A DNA stretch of 64,000 nucleotides, from the NCBI GenBank assembly GCA_022559985.1, contig JAFJTR010000063.1, positions 62,001 through 126,000 of the forward strand, read 5' to 3'. Positions 24,678 through 36,215 of the stretch are shown one piece after another. A program made the translations under genes and the position numbers. Within the stretch, counting starts at the first letter, position 1. Every line of letters starts with the position of its first letter. The notes under the pieces were generated by a model that saw nothing but the letters and a program-made list of their open reading frames with translations, was not told the DNA's origin and made no database searches. The DNA comes from Parastagonospora avenae f. sp. tritici 18332-5 (Eukaryota; Ascomycota; Dothideomycetes; Pleosporales; Phaeosphaeriaceae).

Positions 24678-25508
24678 TCACACCACCCGCGGACTAACCC
24701 CCTCACACCCCCTACCCTCCTCCACCTTCCTCCTCAAAAATCCCGTCATCTGAATCCACCTCGCCCCCACGCCCTTCCACTTCCACCACTTCCTCTTCTT
24801 CTCCCTCCTCTCCTCGCCATCCCCACTATCTTCCTCCTCATCCTCCTTCTCCCCACCACCTTGCCCATCATTCCCCTCCCCCTCCCTAAACCCCTCAACC
24901 GTCTCCAAACCCGCGCCCTCAAAGTCAATCCCACTCGCCCACATCGCCTCCCCACTCACCCCCAAATGCTCCGTGAAGCGCGACGTGTGCCTGAGCACGG
25001 GGAAGGGGGGCTGCGACGACGACACGGACACGGTGCGCATGCTCACCGGCTGTGCGGTGAGGAGGTAGGGGATTTCATCGGCGGCGAGGACGAGGGAGAG
25101 CGGCGAGGGGGGGATGCATGGGGATTCAAAGGGAAATGGGGGGAGGGACGGCGATCGGGACGACGCGCGAGAAGTGTGCGTTTCTTCTTCATCCCCTTCA
25201 TCAACATCTTCAAAACCGCCCCTCTTCCCCCACAGATCCCACACACGCGGAGCCAAAAATGTGCGATCGGGTGTTTTTCGAGCGCGCTCGAGGTCCGCTA
25301 GCGCTGGCAGGGTGCTGGGAGTGCGGTATGCGGGGACGGTGCTGAGAGGTCGGCGTGCGATGCGGATGGGAGGGGGTCGGAGAGATTCGTTGCTGGTGGT
25401 GGTGTGGCGGAGGGAGGCGTGACGGAGGGAGGGGTGTGTGTGGGTTGGGGGGAGGAAGTTCGGGGGAGGAGTGGTATGGGGGGTGAAGGGAGGTGTTAGG
25501 GTGGACAT
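24678..25508 (-). CDS. Uncharacterised Pro/Ser/Thr-rich protein
   Basis: An uninterrupted frame of 276 codons starting MSTLTPPFTPHTTPPP. An upstream start at 25625 would add 39 residues, but its sequence looks like leader. The N-terminal third is Pro/Thr/His-rich, the middle contains TFLAPRVWDLWGKRGGFEDV, which looks structured, and the C-terminal part is acidic then strongly basic (EKKRKWWKWKG). No domain is recognised. Antisense frames are also open here because the DNA is strand-asymmetric (C/T-rich on one strand), so coding status rests mainly on the non-repetitive middle. Confidence 0.55.
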   Translation of the reverse strand: MSTLTPPFTPHTTPPPNFLPPTHTHPSLRHASLRHTTTSNESLRPPPIRIARRPLSTVPAYRTPSTLPALADLERARKTPDRTFLAPRVWDLWGKRGGFEDVDEGDEEETHTSRASSRSPSLPPFPFESPCIPPSPLSLVLAADEIPYLLTAQPVSMRTVSVSSSQPPFPVLRHTSRFTEHLGVSGEAMWASGIDFEGAGLETVEGFREGEGNDGQGGGEKEDEEEDSGDGEERREKKRKWWKWKGVGARWIQMTGFLRRKVEEGRGCEGVSPRVV

Positions 25509-25800
25509 TTTGTTTGAGGCGAAGATTGGTCTTGAAGATGGTGGGGTGGTTGATGTGAAGGGCTGGATAGCTTCGGTGTCGTTTTGGGGAGGATGTGGAG
25601 TGTGAAGGTATACAGGATCCTTCAATCGAAAATATTTTGTAAAGTAGAGAGCTGGTGTGCTTCAGTGTGCTGTAGAACCGCACAAGTGGCCTGAAAATGA
25701 AATAAAGATATGCAGGAAAGTGCAAATTTTATACAGCAAAAAAAAAGGTATGGCCCTGTCGCTAAGTACTCCATACCCACGGTTCACATCTAAATCTACC

Positions 25801-27268
25801 CTACTGAACTGCGCCGGAACTATCAATATCTCGCACTGGCTGCTCCGGCACAGCAAACATGGGAACCTTGCGTGCTGGACTACCCAGCGGATTTTGCATC
25901 CCGAGCGGTTCACTTGGAGATGTGCCCTCCGGCAGTGACGGTTCAGAAGATAGAGTCGCTAGCGTGGAGCCCGTCTCGTTCGCCGCCGCGACTTTGGCGC
26001 GGATGGTAGAAAGTGCGGACTCGTTGTTCTCATATGGGCGTTGGGCACTGGCCGGCTCCCCGTTCGGTGTGGGAGGCGGAAACAAAGCTGTTCCATTTTG
26101 CGTCGTCGACTCCATGTCCCGTGACCCTTCGGCATTCGATTGACTGGGTTCGGCTTCTTTTCGCGACTCTTCCCCTGCTTCTGGTTTCGGGACGGTCCGC
26201 ATCGCCCGGGCTTTGGCTATCAAATCGTCGAAGTCGGTTTTGTGCGACTTAGCGTACCCGCTACCGTCAAAGTCCTTCTTCATGATCTTGCTCTCTTTAT
26301 TGTCTGCTCTCCCGCCTTGTGTGTTTTCCCACTCTTCGAGCTCTTTCACCAACTGCCGTTTATTCTTGCGTTCGCTCTCGTGTGCGTCACAATTCGAATT
26401 ATGTATATTCAGCCACTCGATATGTCGTCTCTTTAGCAGCTCTTTAGTGCCCCAGTTCGGTATGCCGATCTCTTGTAACTTTTTCCGTAGCGCGCCCTCC
26501 TTTAGCATAGCATAGTTGAGTTGCGATAATCGGGTCGGAGGAGGCGAAGGATCCTTTTGCCGTCTTTGGAGTGGATTCGGGAATGCGGTCTTGGTTCTAG
26601 AAAACGACTTGGTCAGCCGAGGTTTCAGGCGAGTGATGTCATGCGTATACGAACCTTGATCGAGTACTACGCCCCTGCGACACGCTTTGCCCATCGCAGA
26701 CGTCCAAGTGGTTGTACACCAGCTCTGCCTTCATAGATGTATTGCAGATCGGGCATTTGGCCATGCCCTCAGGTACAAAGTCATCGTCGCCGTCCTCCTC
26801 ACTGTCTGCAACTTCAATGGGCGCATCGCCTGAACCTGCGATGCGGCCTCTACTCCGCGTCTGTCTGGATCTCGTCTGTCTCGTAGGCTCGCCGTCTTCG
26901 ATGTCTGTCTCGTCCAGTTTCCTCTTCTTGTTGCTGGCAGATTGCGCCTCCTCTTCTTTGTCCACGCGCGCCATTTCCAGTGCCTTTGGTCTCGCCTCTT
27001 GAAACCTCATGACGACCTCGCGCACCGCAATATTTGGCGCCAATTTGTCGCTGGAGCATGCAGTCTTGCAGCTCGGACATTTCCCGTCCGTGGCTATGCA
27101 TCTTCGTATGCATATCGAGCAAAATGTGTGGGAGCAGGAGGTGATGACGGGGTTCGACAGAAATTCCTTGCAGACTTCGCAGCGCAACGCAGCCTCGAGC
27201 GATTCGAATTGGGGGAGAGACGTCGTTATCCAGTCCGTGGAGTCTGGTAAGTCAAATGTAGAGTCCAT
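25801..27268 (-). CDS. rad18: Postreplication repair E3 ubiquitin ligase RAD18
   Basis: With Rad6, monoubiquitinates PCNA at stalled forks. Exons 27268-26655 and 26596-25801 give 469 aa with an in-phase AG/A junction. Domains in order match Rad18: a RING at residues 30 to about 70 (CEVCKEFLSNPVITSCSHTF and onward), a C2HC UBZ-type zinc finger near 172-191 (CPIC...NHLDVC), and a SAP-type DNA-binding helix pair (LSQLNYAMLKEGALRKKL onward). The C-terminus is disordered. The start MDSTFDLPDS was preferred over the first in-frame codon upstream because homologues begin shortly before the RING. Confidence 0.94.
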
Positions 27269-27793
27269 ATGGCTTTGTGAAGGTGTTGTGGACGGATCCG
27301 GCGTGCTGGCTCGTTGCGATGACCAAGTCGCGTCGAACGCGTTGATCGTTGTTTCGCGATCACGTGCCGTCTTTGGTCCTGTAATTGCTTTGTCAGCAAC
27401 AAAGGGCTGTCGCTCCGCAACTTTCATCGATGAGGTTATCTTTGTTTACTAAGGCATTTTGAGCAGCATGAGAGAGCTTTCAATCTGGTCAGGGCTGCAA
27501 TGGGTTGAATGGGTGGTGTTGGGTCAAGTGAGTGAAGACTTGCTCGGTCTGGTTTCATATGAGATGGTCTTTATGGCCATATGCGTTCTCTGAGCTATCT
27601 GTACTACGCGTTGCACTCAGTCCATGGGCTGTCTAGAATTCGCGCAGTCTTCACCTCTGCTGATCGCTCGGTGCAGCCTTACAGGGCAGTGCAGACACCT
27701 TCTCACTTGCAGTCCAGCCTCTGCAGTGTATCGTATTTTAGAGTGACTCGAATCATAGATCTAGCCCAACCTTGCTCATTGGGGACCATCCCT
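27269..27793. other. Intergenic between rad18 5' end and ula1 3' end
   Basis: 525 bp. It contains the rad18 promoter and the ula1 3' end, both genes being on the minus strand. No further gene is seen; the 110-codon plus-strand frame at 27581-27913 is antisense to the ula1 terminus. Confidence 0.5.
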
Positions 27794-29683
27794 TCAAACT
27801 TTGATGACCATGCTCTTGCTCTTGATCCCATCGAAGACGCATGTGTTGTCGACAGGTACGTACTGCTCAGTAATTACCTTGATCACCTCTTGCGATACCA
27901 TACCGCCAGTTAGTGCGCCAATGTTATGCAGTTCGGCACCGCCAGCTCGCACACTATCATCTCATTAGTTTCAGGCTCGTGTCCAGATGATTCATCGTCA
28001 ACTTACAGCTCACTAGCAAACTCTCCTATCTGTGTCTTGACTGCTGCGTATTCATCTTCGTCGATTGTGGCACTAGCTTCCTTGATAAGATCATTTGCAA
28101 TCTTGAAGGCAATACCCGTGAGCTTCTCAGTATCGGTGTCGGGATCTGTCTCGCCGGGTACTTGGGGAGCACCACCCAAGCCATCTTTTAGATGTGTAGC
28201 GGTAAATTCGTCCCATGCCAGGAAAGCAATGTACAGTGGTATGAGCGAGTCAGGGAACGTAAGTGTTTGAGCTGAATTATGTTAGTCGGTCATCACCTTG
28301 TTCCTTTCAACCACTCACCAATAGCCTTTGCGCGATCCCCCCATTTGATTGATTCGCCAGCCTGGACGACTTGGAACGGGCGGCCCCGCACCAGCTTGAT
28401 GTGTGCTGCATTCTTGCAGAATGCTTCGATGTCCTTCTCGTCGATGGGGTTGCTCCGATTCGCGTTTCGCTCCAGGAACCGCACGCTCTCCACCACCTCT
28501 GCAAGATCTTTCCGCGCCTTTGACTTGTACACATTCTGTAGCTGGATGTAGTCGGCTGAGCGGGCCTTCATGTCCGGTACTGAACCAGGCACGGGGAGGA
28601 CGTTGTATTTGGTGTAGAACAAGCCGATCGCATTCGCGATAACCCAAAAGGTGGGCGAATCTTCGCGCACTAGGAGGCACTCTGGAGCTGTGAAGATCTC
28701 CTTGACAGCGCTGCTCGGCCGTGGTGGGTTTAGCGACTTCAATACTGCCGCCACAGCTTCGTCGAAGTTCTCCTCGCCACCTTCAGGATTGTTTGTCCGG
28801 GCAGCCTTCGATATAATGCTCCTGAATTCAGTCTTGTCCTTGTAGCTGTCTGGTACTTTCCCATCATGGTTCTTCTTCCACGCCTCAAGATAGCGTAGTA
28901 GCAGCGCAAGGTACGGGATATGACCGTGGTCTTCTGGCGCCATATCGTCCATGCTGGCCGTCTTCTCCTGAGCAAATTGTAACAGCTCTGGCCATGGTCG
29001 TAATAGACGAAGGTCTTGTGTTGATTCAGGGCTCGGATGTGTGTCTACTATAGGAAATGCGGGCGGTAGCTGTACGGAGAAGTGGGAATAGAAGCCGATC
29101 GAGTGGACGTAGAAGAGGGGTATAGATGCGACGCTGGTGTGCGAGGAGAGTTTGGCGAGGAGCTCGGGTCGGATAGGCGCAGTCGCGATGATCAGCGTGT
29201 ACGGCTGCAAAGCGTCGGGCTGAACCAGCCATGATTCTGCAGGCTAGATACTTGTTAGTAACGCTCTCATATAGTCAACCGGGCGCGTAGTACCTCTGTG
29301 ATGAAATGTCCCTCTACGTCCGGATTCAATTCCTTGAGCAGATTGCGCGTGATTTCGGCCCGGTAGCTTCCCAGATGTTCCTCTTGTAAAAAGAAATTCA
29401 CTCCGAGGTCTGCTTCGCTCACAATGGCCGAATCTTGAATCGTAAAGTTGCCAATGCCGGGAAGGACGAGGTTCTTGAGGGTCTCTACGCCAACCACACC
29501 GGGTCCGGAGTTTATGAGGAGAATGTGGGAGTTCTCAAGCGCGATCTGGCCGGTGGCTCCCCATAGTCGTAATTGGCGGTCGTACCTGCCTTGCTTAGTC
29601 GATGTGGACCATTTAGAGTTGTGGTATGCTTACTTCTTCTCCTTGGCAGTAGGACCCTGGACGGGGGGAGGTAGGTCCGCCAT
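27794..29683 (-). CDS. ula1: NEDD8-activating enzyme E1 regulatory subunit (APPBP1/Ula1)
   Basis: Heterodimer partner of Uba3 that activates NEDD8/Rub1 for cullin modification. Five exons, 29683-29634, 29585-29294, 29243-28319, 28271-28007 and 27953-27794, give 563 aa, all in phase. The ThiF-type adenylation fold is seen at the start: YDRQLRLWGATGQIALENSH, then a divergent nucleotide loop VVGVETLKNLVLPGIGNFTI. The C-terminus carries RAGGAELHNIGALTGGMVSQ and ends near CVFDGIKSKS. No catalytic cysteine is expected in this subunit. It is functionally linked to the CUL4 adaptor ddb1, 20 kb away, though nothing indicates joint control. Confidence 0.94.
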
Positions 29684-30199
29684 CTTGTCCTACTTCTAGT
29701 CGAGGTTAAGTAAAAGAGTCGAGGAGAACGAATTGTTTGTACAAATGGCAGCGTAGGCAGCATCACGGATTCTGCCGGGCGGTACGAGCTGTCGCGAACA
29801 CGCGCTAAGGCGGTCGCGGGGTATCCTGGACGTACCATAGTGGGGCTAACAAGCGTCATATTTCGGCCATGCATTGCGTCTCATCATACTGCAGTGTAAG
29901 CTAAGATCCCGTTATGAATTGACACAGCTTCCCAACACGTTACCCGTTTTACTTAATTCATGCGGCTAGTCTTGACCTCGTTGCGACGACCACGCAATAT
30001 AAATCAGCACGTTGCAATCGTCAGTCATCATAAGCTCGAAGTGCCCCTCCAAACTTTTGTTACAACCACCGGCACCGGCACCGGCACAAAGTCGACATCT
30101 TACACTTTTCCCGTGGTACGAATTACCACACCTCTCCATATCAATTCCTCGCGGAGCAACTTCCTCTCTTCTCTGTCACCCCACAGACACAATTCCACA
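29684..30199. promoter_or_regulatory. Divergent promoter between ula1 and rki1
   Basis: 516 bp between two outward-facing start codons. From 29960 to 30199 an in-frame ATG-initiated extension of rki1 is open (80 codons) and may be translated as a leader. A short GGCACC hexamer repeat lies near 30070-30088. Confidence 0.5.
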
Positions 30200-31054
30200 A
30201 TGACCGACACCGCCGTCGAAGCCGCAAAGCGCGCTGCCGCCCAACAAGCTGTGAAAGACCACTTCGACCCCTCCAGCACACACGTCGGCATCGGCTCCGG
30301 CACCACCATCGTCTACGTCGTTGAGGCCATAAAAGAGCGCTCCACCAACCCCAACATCCTCTTCGTGCCCACCGGCTACCAATCGCGCCAACTCGTCATC
30401 AATGCCGGTCTCACGCCCATCAGCTTCGATTCCCTACCCGACCATATCATGCTCGATGTCGCCTTCGATGGCGCAGACGAAGTCGACGCCGAGTTGAACT
30501 GTATAAAGGGCGGGGGCGCGTGTCTATTCCAAGAGAAGCTGGTGGCCGAAAGGGCGAAGAAATTCGTCTGTGTAGCAGACTACAGGAAGAGGCAGGACCG
30601 CCTACTCACCATCTGGCCCACCATCCCTATTGAGGTCGCACCCTTGTCGCAAAGGAAAGTCGTGGCTGCGCTCAAACTGCTCGGCTCGCCAAACCCGACG
30701 CTGAGGACCACGCTGCTGGAGAAGTCGGGACCACTTAAGACGGATCAGGACTTTTATATCGTCGATGCGCCTTTCAAGACGCTGCTTACTACGTCAGATG
30801 TCAAGGCTGGAAAGGGCAAGGGCGATGGAACTGATGGCACATGGGAGGTTAACGCGATTAGCAAGGCCATCAAGGGCTTGACTGGTGTGTTGGAGGTGGG
30901 CATCTTTGCTGGAATCAATGGTGTTGAAGCACAAGAATTGCGCGCGCAAGACAAGTCCGTCAGCGCAGTTATGGGTGGCCAGAAACCTATCGCTGTGTAC
31001 TTTGGCATGGCAGATGGCTCCGTCAAGCTACGAACAGCAGAGGGCGAACAATGA
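30200..31054 (+). CDS. rki1: Ribose-5-phosphate isomerase A
   Basis: Interconverts ribose-5-phosphate and ribulose-5-phosphate in the non-oxidative pentose phosphate pathway. Intronless, 284 aa from MTDTAVEAAKR. Motifs: HVGIGSGTTIVYVVEAI (phosphate loop), DVAFDGADEVDAEL with the catalytic acid, and IKGGGACLFQEKLVAERAKK. Near the C-terminus is GVEAQELRAQDKSV. An in-frame ATG at 29960 with no intervening stop would add an 80-residue Arg/Ser/Thr-rich, acid-poor leader resembling a mitochondrial presequence. I chose 30200 because it matches the usual cytosolic length. Confidence 0.95.
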   Translation: MTDTAVEAAKRAAAQQAVKDHFDPSSTHVGIGSGTTIVYVVEAIKERSTNPNILFVPTGYQSRQLVINAGLTPISFDSLPDHIMLDVAFDGADEVDAELNCIKGGGACLFQEKLVAERAKKFVCVADYRKRQDRLLTIWPTIPIEVAPLSQRKVVAALKLLGSPNPTLRTTLLEKSGPLKTDQDFYIVDAPFKTLLTTSDVKAGKGKGDGTDGTWEVNAISKAIKGLTGVLEVGIFAGINGVEAQELRAQDKSVSAVMGGQKPIAVYFGMADGSVKLRTAEGEQ

Positions 31055-31239
31055 GGTGATGTTCGCAAGACTGATTCTCACTGAAAGTATACATGTAGAA
31101 TAGAATATACCACTGAAAACCCTTTTCTTCCAGAGCCGTAGAGCTAGACGTGCGACCGTTCGGTGAAAGCGTGGCGGATCAGGTTTTTCGGTGCGAATCT
31201 CTCTTGAGTAAATGTGTCAAAACTTCATGAAAGAGGCTG

Positions 31240-32535
31240 CCGATGATCACGCAATTCGCGATGGGGTTGGCAGCGCAACAAATCTACCGGTGAGACCTGC
31301 AGCGACTGGAGCGCCAGCAGACCACAAGCGACCAGTATTTGTACTGAATATACCGGAAAACACACACTTCCAGGGCAGAGCCGATCTGACACAACGAATC
31401 ACGACCAGCTTAATCCTGCAACCCAGTCCGCCAGGCTATGTTATTTCACAATCCACGGCTTAGGGGGCGTTGGAAAGACACCAACTGCTGCTGCTTATGC
31501 CACAAATACGGAAGTCACCAGGATCATGATTCCATATACGATGCTATGCTTTGCATCAATAGCGAGAACGAAGAGTCTCTGAGAAACAGTTTTGCTGACG
31601 TCGCATTTGCCTTGAGACTGGAAGGAGTGACTGCAACGACAGGTCCAGATTACATCCATGAGACTACAGTCTACTGCTTTGATGCGACAGTCTAGTAGAG
31701 TCATATCAATACACAGATTGACACAAGCTGCCTTTATCGATTTCGTGGACTTGGATCACCAGAGTGAGAGCTTTGCCACCGCCTCAACACTAGTATATCA
31801 GGCATTTCCCAAATAGCCCAGAGGCGATCTACTCCTTCCTCAATGGCACTTTTATTCGGAGTATGCGTCACATGCACTGACTTTTGATAGGTATCTGAGG
31901 GAGATTAACGAATTTGATGGCGCTTTACTCTTCGTAGATGTTGGTATCAAGTCAGCGAAGCTGTTATCGACGTCGACGCCCGAGATCGAGCTATTGGTAG
32001 CGCATCTACTGAGCACGTGAGGTGTTGTTCTCTCGAATTAATACGACTATGTGCAGAGCAGTAAGGCGCTCCAAGAGGCGTTGCGACTTGCCGAGCACAA
32101 GCTAGTGGAGGCAGGAAGACACTATCAGTGCTGCCTTAACGATTACCCAAAAGCTGTTACAGACAAAGACCAGATACCCTCGTGCGTATGTCACTACAAA
32201 CTGGGACACATTTCGCTCCTGAACCATGAGGGGCAAGATGCTGCGTAAGATGACTATCTCGTCTCTGCCATATTCTTACTAACCTGGATAGTGAGCACCG
32301 CCGCAAAGCGGCAGACTTAGCCGCTGAGGCGGCATCCATGGGTCGGCAAGGTCTTATTGCAATGCCGCAAGCTAAGCTTCTGGAAGAATACCCAGAAATA
32401 GAAGCAAACCAAGGTGGTACTCCAGAGCAGCTACAGCGGCGGGTGGACGCGTTACGCGCTGCGCTAGCATCATTGTCAGCCGAGGAAGAATGTTTAGGCA
32501 AAGACTTTCATATCTATATCCCTTGGCAAACTAGG
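31240..32535 (+). pseudogene. Degenerate NB-ARC/TPR (STAND-type) gene relic
   Basis: Remnants of a fungal NLR-like protein lie in three frames. First comes VLNIPENTHFQGRADLTQRI, the segment just before NB-ARC domains. After a frameshift near 31430 comes IHGLGGVGKTPTAAAYA, with an intact P-loop. After a second shift comes YDAMLCINSENEESLRNSF. From about 31900 the sequence resembles the C-terminal helical-repeat tail, e.g. HYQCCLNDYPKAVTDKDQIP and SCVCHYKLGHISLLNHEGQD. The section at 32290-32535 has AKLLEEYPEIEANQGG and ends FHIYIPWQTR. Most of the middle of a full-length gene is missing. Clearly non-functional as read. Family assignment is from the P-loop context. Confidence 0.72.
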
Positions 32536-32618
32536 TAAGTTCAGTTGAGCATCCTGGAAAGTCACCAGACACTACCTGTTCGGATCTTCTCGTTCTCTGC
32601 TTTTTTTGAGAAAGCCAC

Positions 32619-34487
32619 TCAGATTGCGTCTAAATTGGGTGTTCTTCGTGGCCCAATGATCCTTTCCCATACATCCATGAATTTGATGATTTTCTCTTCC
32701 TCATTCGCTCTCGTAATAACATGCAACCCATACGGACGTCCACTGCTTTCTACGTAACTGAAGGGTATAGATGCTAGGGGGTATCCTGAAACCAAGTCAG
32801 CGTAGTCTCCGGATAATTTGTAGATGCCGCGGTTAGTTACTTATTTGCACCAACGGCCACTCCAGCAAAGAAGCTGTCAGCAGGAGCCACGATGACATCC
32901 ACGCCGTGTTCTTCCATGACCTTATCGACGCCCTCTGTGCCTGCGCATCGCTTGCAGATACCCAAATTCCTCGCGATGTCTTCAGCACTCATCTCCATTG
33001 CCTGGGCTTTGAGAAGGCCGTTCTGGTTCGGACAAAACACTGTGCTTTGTCAGTACCTGGGATACATTATCAAGTGGATATTTCAGTACCCTCGTCGAAC
33101 TCTTGATCCGCATTCTCTATGTTGAACTTGATGACGTCTGTGAGTGTTGTCACTTCAGACTTGTCGAGTGTACACAGGTAGGATTCGCAGCCAGCGCGAG
33201 CTTGACTAAGTATTATGTCATCCATAAGATCATTCAACGTTCGTTCCACCTTCGACTAGCCACTCTTCTGGAGGCGTAATATAGACTGGATGGACTACGC
33301 GCGCACCAGTGGTTTGGAGCAGCCTGATCACGTTGTGGTAATCATCGGCCTGATCACAATTAGTGCGCGCATCTCTGAATGTATCGCGATATTTGACTTG
33401 CCGGGGAGACTTCGCTTTGTTCGTTATACCCAGCCACATTTCCTCGAGCCTCCTGCGGAAGCCGCCACAGCTCAATATCAACGAATCCGACTGATATTCC
33501 GTTCCAGTTCTCTTGCATTGCTTTCACGAGTGAGGGTATCGATGAATTCGCTTGCTGTAAAAGCAAGTCGCTCAGCATTGCAAGATCCCTTATGGACTTT
33601 GCCATTCCTCCTGCAGTGTCGAATGTGGCGGACACCTGCCACACTCGCTCTATGCTGACTGCACCCGGTGTCAACTTCAAGGCATATAATGCTCGACTGG
33701 CGGGCGAGTTCAACGATCCCGAAGTCTCAGTACCCACAGATAACGGGCTGAAGCCAGCCGCGACGCCCATGGTAGATCCGGTTGAAGATCCACCCGGGCA
33801 CTGCAGGAGAGGACCATACCGTCTCGCCTCGTCTTTTCTCGCCAGATATGAAGCCACCGGGTATATATGGTGACTGACACATGCCTCCGATAGCTGAGCA
33901 CCCCCTAGTTCCTATGAAGCCGCAGAACTCCTTGAGAAAAAAATTAGTGAGAGCCAGAAAAACGAGCATTTGCACCGACTGTGAGGTTGGCTTTCCCGAG
34001 CACGATCAGACCTTGCTCAAGCAACTGAGTAAATTTAGCGCATATCTGTTTAGCCGACGGACCAGACTCACTGCGTCTACGAGGACCGCATTCTTCGAGA
34101 TAATCGTGTTTTTCAACGCATGCGACCCGACAGTAGTTGGCATGCCCATCGAGCCTTTGGTGTTGAATGCATCCTGAAACAATTATGCTGGCTGCATCGT
34201 ATCATTCAGATGCACATACCTTCACTATTATGGGAATTCCATGCAGCGGGCCTCGTACTTTCCCAGAATTTCTCTCATAGTCAAGACCCTGTGCGATCTC
34301 GATGAGATTCGGAGGCATAGAGATGATCGCTCTCAACTTATCATTGTACGTTGAGATGTGCTTGTAATACTCTGTCACGATCTGAACACTGGTAATTTTG
34401 CCATCATCCAAGGATGCTTGGAGGTCGCTCGCAGTGGCCGACACTAATTCGAGTGGGCTGACCGGCGAGTTGGCTATTGTCAGTCAT
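32619..34487 (-). pseudogene. Amidase-signature enzyme relic, introns still recognisable
   Basis: Reads from a start at 34487 (MTDNSQLAGQPTRI) to a stop at 32619-32621. Amidase-signature segments follow in order: ATASDLQASLDDGKITSVQI, KVRGPLHGIPIIVK, LLEQGLIVLGKANLT, CPGGSSTGSTMGVAAGF and GTETSGS. The C-terminus contains HGVDVIVAPADSF and IPFSYVESSGRPYGLHVIT. Several gaps behave as ordinary introns, e.g. after GIPIIVK, after NAVLVDA, and after QEFDEG before TVFCPNQNGLL. At least two lesions break the frame: a one-base shift near 34445-34460 between TRI and VSATASD, and another near 33795-33825 just before CPGGSSTGS. The last intron also lacks a phase-consistent donor. The Ser nucleophile region survives but the gene cannot encode the full enzyme. 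Confidence 0.78.
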
Positions 34488-35544
34488 ACGCAGCTGTGGT
34501 GAATTTCGATTCGCGTAATTGGGCTTTAGATGCGCTCTGCCGTAACCTAATCGCTTTGGCCTGTCATATATGCGCACCAAGGGCTTCAGGTGAGCGGCAT
34601 GCACTTCAATCACCGCATAGGGCGGGGCGCTCTTGTACTGGTCACAGCTGCACGGTGGGAAAGCAATGGCAGGGTTCACCCCCCAAAAAGGTGATCTCCT
34701 GTTCCTCACCGGTGAACGTGAGCCCCACACATTCTATGCCTACTGCCTTCAGTGCTTTGCATTCGAAGTTTTCAAAACTTGGCAATAGTGACCTACTTTT
34801 CAGATGCAGGTGTAGTGGACGAACGTGTCCACAATCGAGAGAAGACTTTGGGAGTCAGCACGTAAACAACGCAAAGCGACCTCGACCGGCACACGCACTC
34901 GCACAGAGGTGTTGACAGAATCTGTCATCCTTTGCGGTCATTGTCATCATGTCTGGGTTCCACCCCCGAATTGAATATATTAGGACTGACTTGTCATGTA
35001 GATACTGAATACTTAGGGCCATTGCTACCGGTCTCGTCAAAGCCCCCAAGCAAGATCTTCTTGGAACATTGGATCGTGTATTATTGGTCTCTCCTCGTGG
35101 GCCCTGTTCTTGACAGCCTATTCTTCCTGATACTGAAAGACTCAGAAGGCAAGGACTGCGTCATCCACTCAAAGTCGAACGTCCTCGTCTTGGTCTCCTC
35201 TGTGGTATATTGGTATTTGCTTGTCCGGACTTCGGGAACAAATGGGTGGGGGAAGAGAATCATGAATTTGTTCTTCTTTGTTTGTCTCGCGCTAACTGTT
35301 CAGATACGGTGCGAGACGTGATTATGCTTGGGCTGGAAGGCACCTCGGTTCTGAAATGTTTTGCGCTCTTTTGGACCATGCTTGCTTTCCTGATAATTGG
35401 TAGACGCCTGGGTAAAAGAGACCGGTAATAGATGTTTGCTAGCACCTAAGCGTGTAATTGTAACACCGTGTATCACACGTGCAAATGTTGCTTTTCTCAG
35501 TACTTTCCTGGACGCATTTCTCACCGAATTTTAAAAATTGAACC
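34488..35544. other. Unassigned accessory sequence
   Basis: About 1.06 kb between the amidase relic and the left inverted repeat. The longest plus-strand frame (34932-35321) contains a hydrophobic stretch around WSLLVGPVLDSLFFLILKD and another around NVLVLVSSVVYWYLLV, resembling a membrane-protein fragment, but I cannot name it. No complete gene is supported. Confidence 0.35.
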
Positions 35545-36085
35545 AAGGTGCGACCCTAGGTGAAGAGACACACTATGCCGCGAGACAGGCCCACGGTTCG
35601 GACACCCGGAAATGCTTCTTCTTAGACTTGTCGAGATATAGCTGACGCACAATAGTTCTCCAGCTACCGTTCCGTAAGTCAACTAACCTCCGACACAGAT
35701 CGCTGTAGTGTTGGCTAGGCTATTGGCCATCTCTTCAACGTTGTTAGTCGACTCTCCAGCGCACCCCTTGTTCATTCGCAGCATTAACGGCTCCTTAACC
35801 ATTCGGAGGGTTAAGCGGCAAGTGCGAAGAAGCAAGATAGCATTTTGAAAGTTTGACAGCTTTTCGGCGCAGCAGCGTGCATGCCGGGAGCCCCGTAGTG
35901 CGATGCAGGCGATCTGTGAAAACGAGCCCGAGCTGGCGGGACGCGCTAAAGCGTCTTAGCATACATGGGCCTGCATTCGCGCGCTTGTCACCCACTGTAT
36001 TCTATTGTAATAAATTTAGCGCTATGTCCACCCTATAGCACCTCGAAATAGATGTGGCGCGTGCTGTTACTTTTCTAGAAGCATC
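35545..36085 (-). repeat. Left copy of diverged inverted repeat flanking the HET-NACHT-ankyrin gene
   Basis: The reverse complement of this segment aligns with 39690-40412. Exact shared blocks include CCCTAGGTGAAGAGA at 35554-35568 (complement at 40387-40401), GGTTCGGACACCCGG at 35595-35609 (complement at 40346-40360) and GCGTGCATGCCGGG at 35875-35888 (complement at 39887-39900). Blocks are collinear and separated by scattered substitutions; I estimate roughly 70-75% identity by eye. Neither copy has a convincing coding frame. Outer edges end near AAGGTGCG, with no obvious target-site duplication. Confidence 0.85.
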
Positions 36086-36215
36086 TAGAAACAAGTGCGT
36101 AGTCCTATCCTACTACCCGCCATATCCCCTCCTAGACTGACTTAACATGCTCGTTGCGCACTGTCCCTGACTGCTGCCGTCGTCCTAAGACAATCAGTGG
36201 GATGGATGAACAAAG

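Noticed and set aside
33060..33110. Stop codons after QEFDEG in the amidase relic, first read as a third lesion
   Set aside because: A GTACTG...AAAG intron of about 45 nt joins QEFDEG to TVFCPNQNG in phase, so these stops are intronic.
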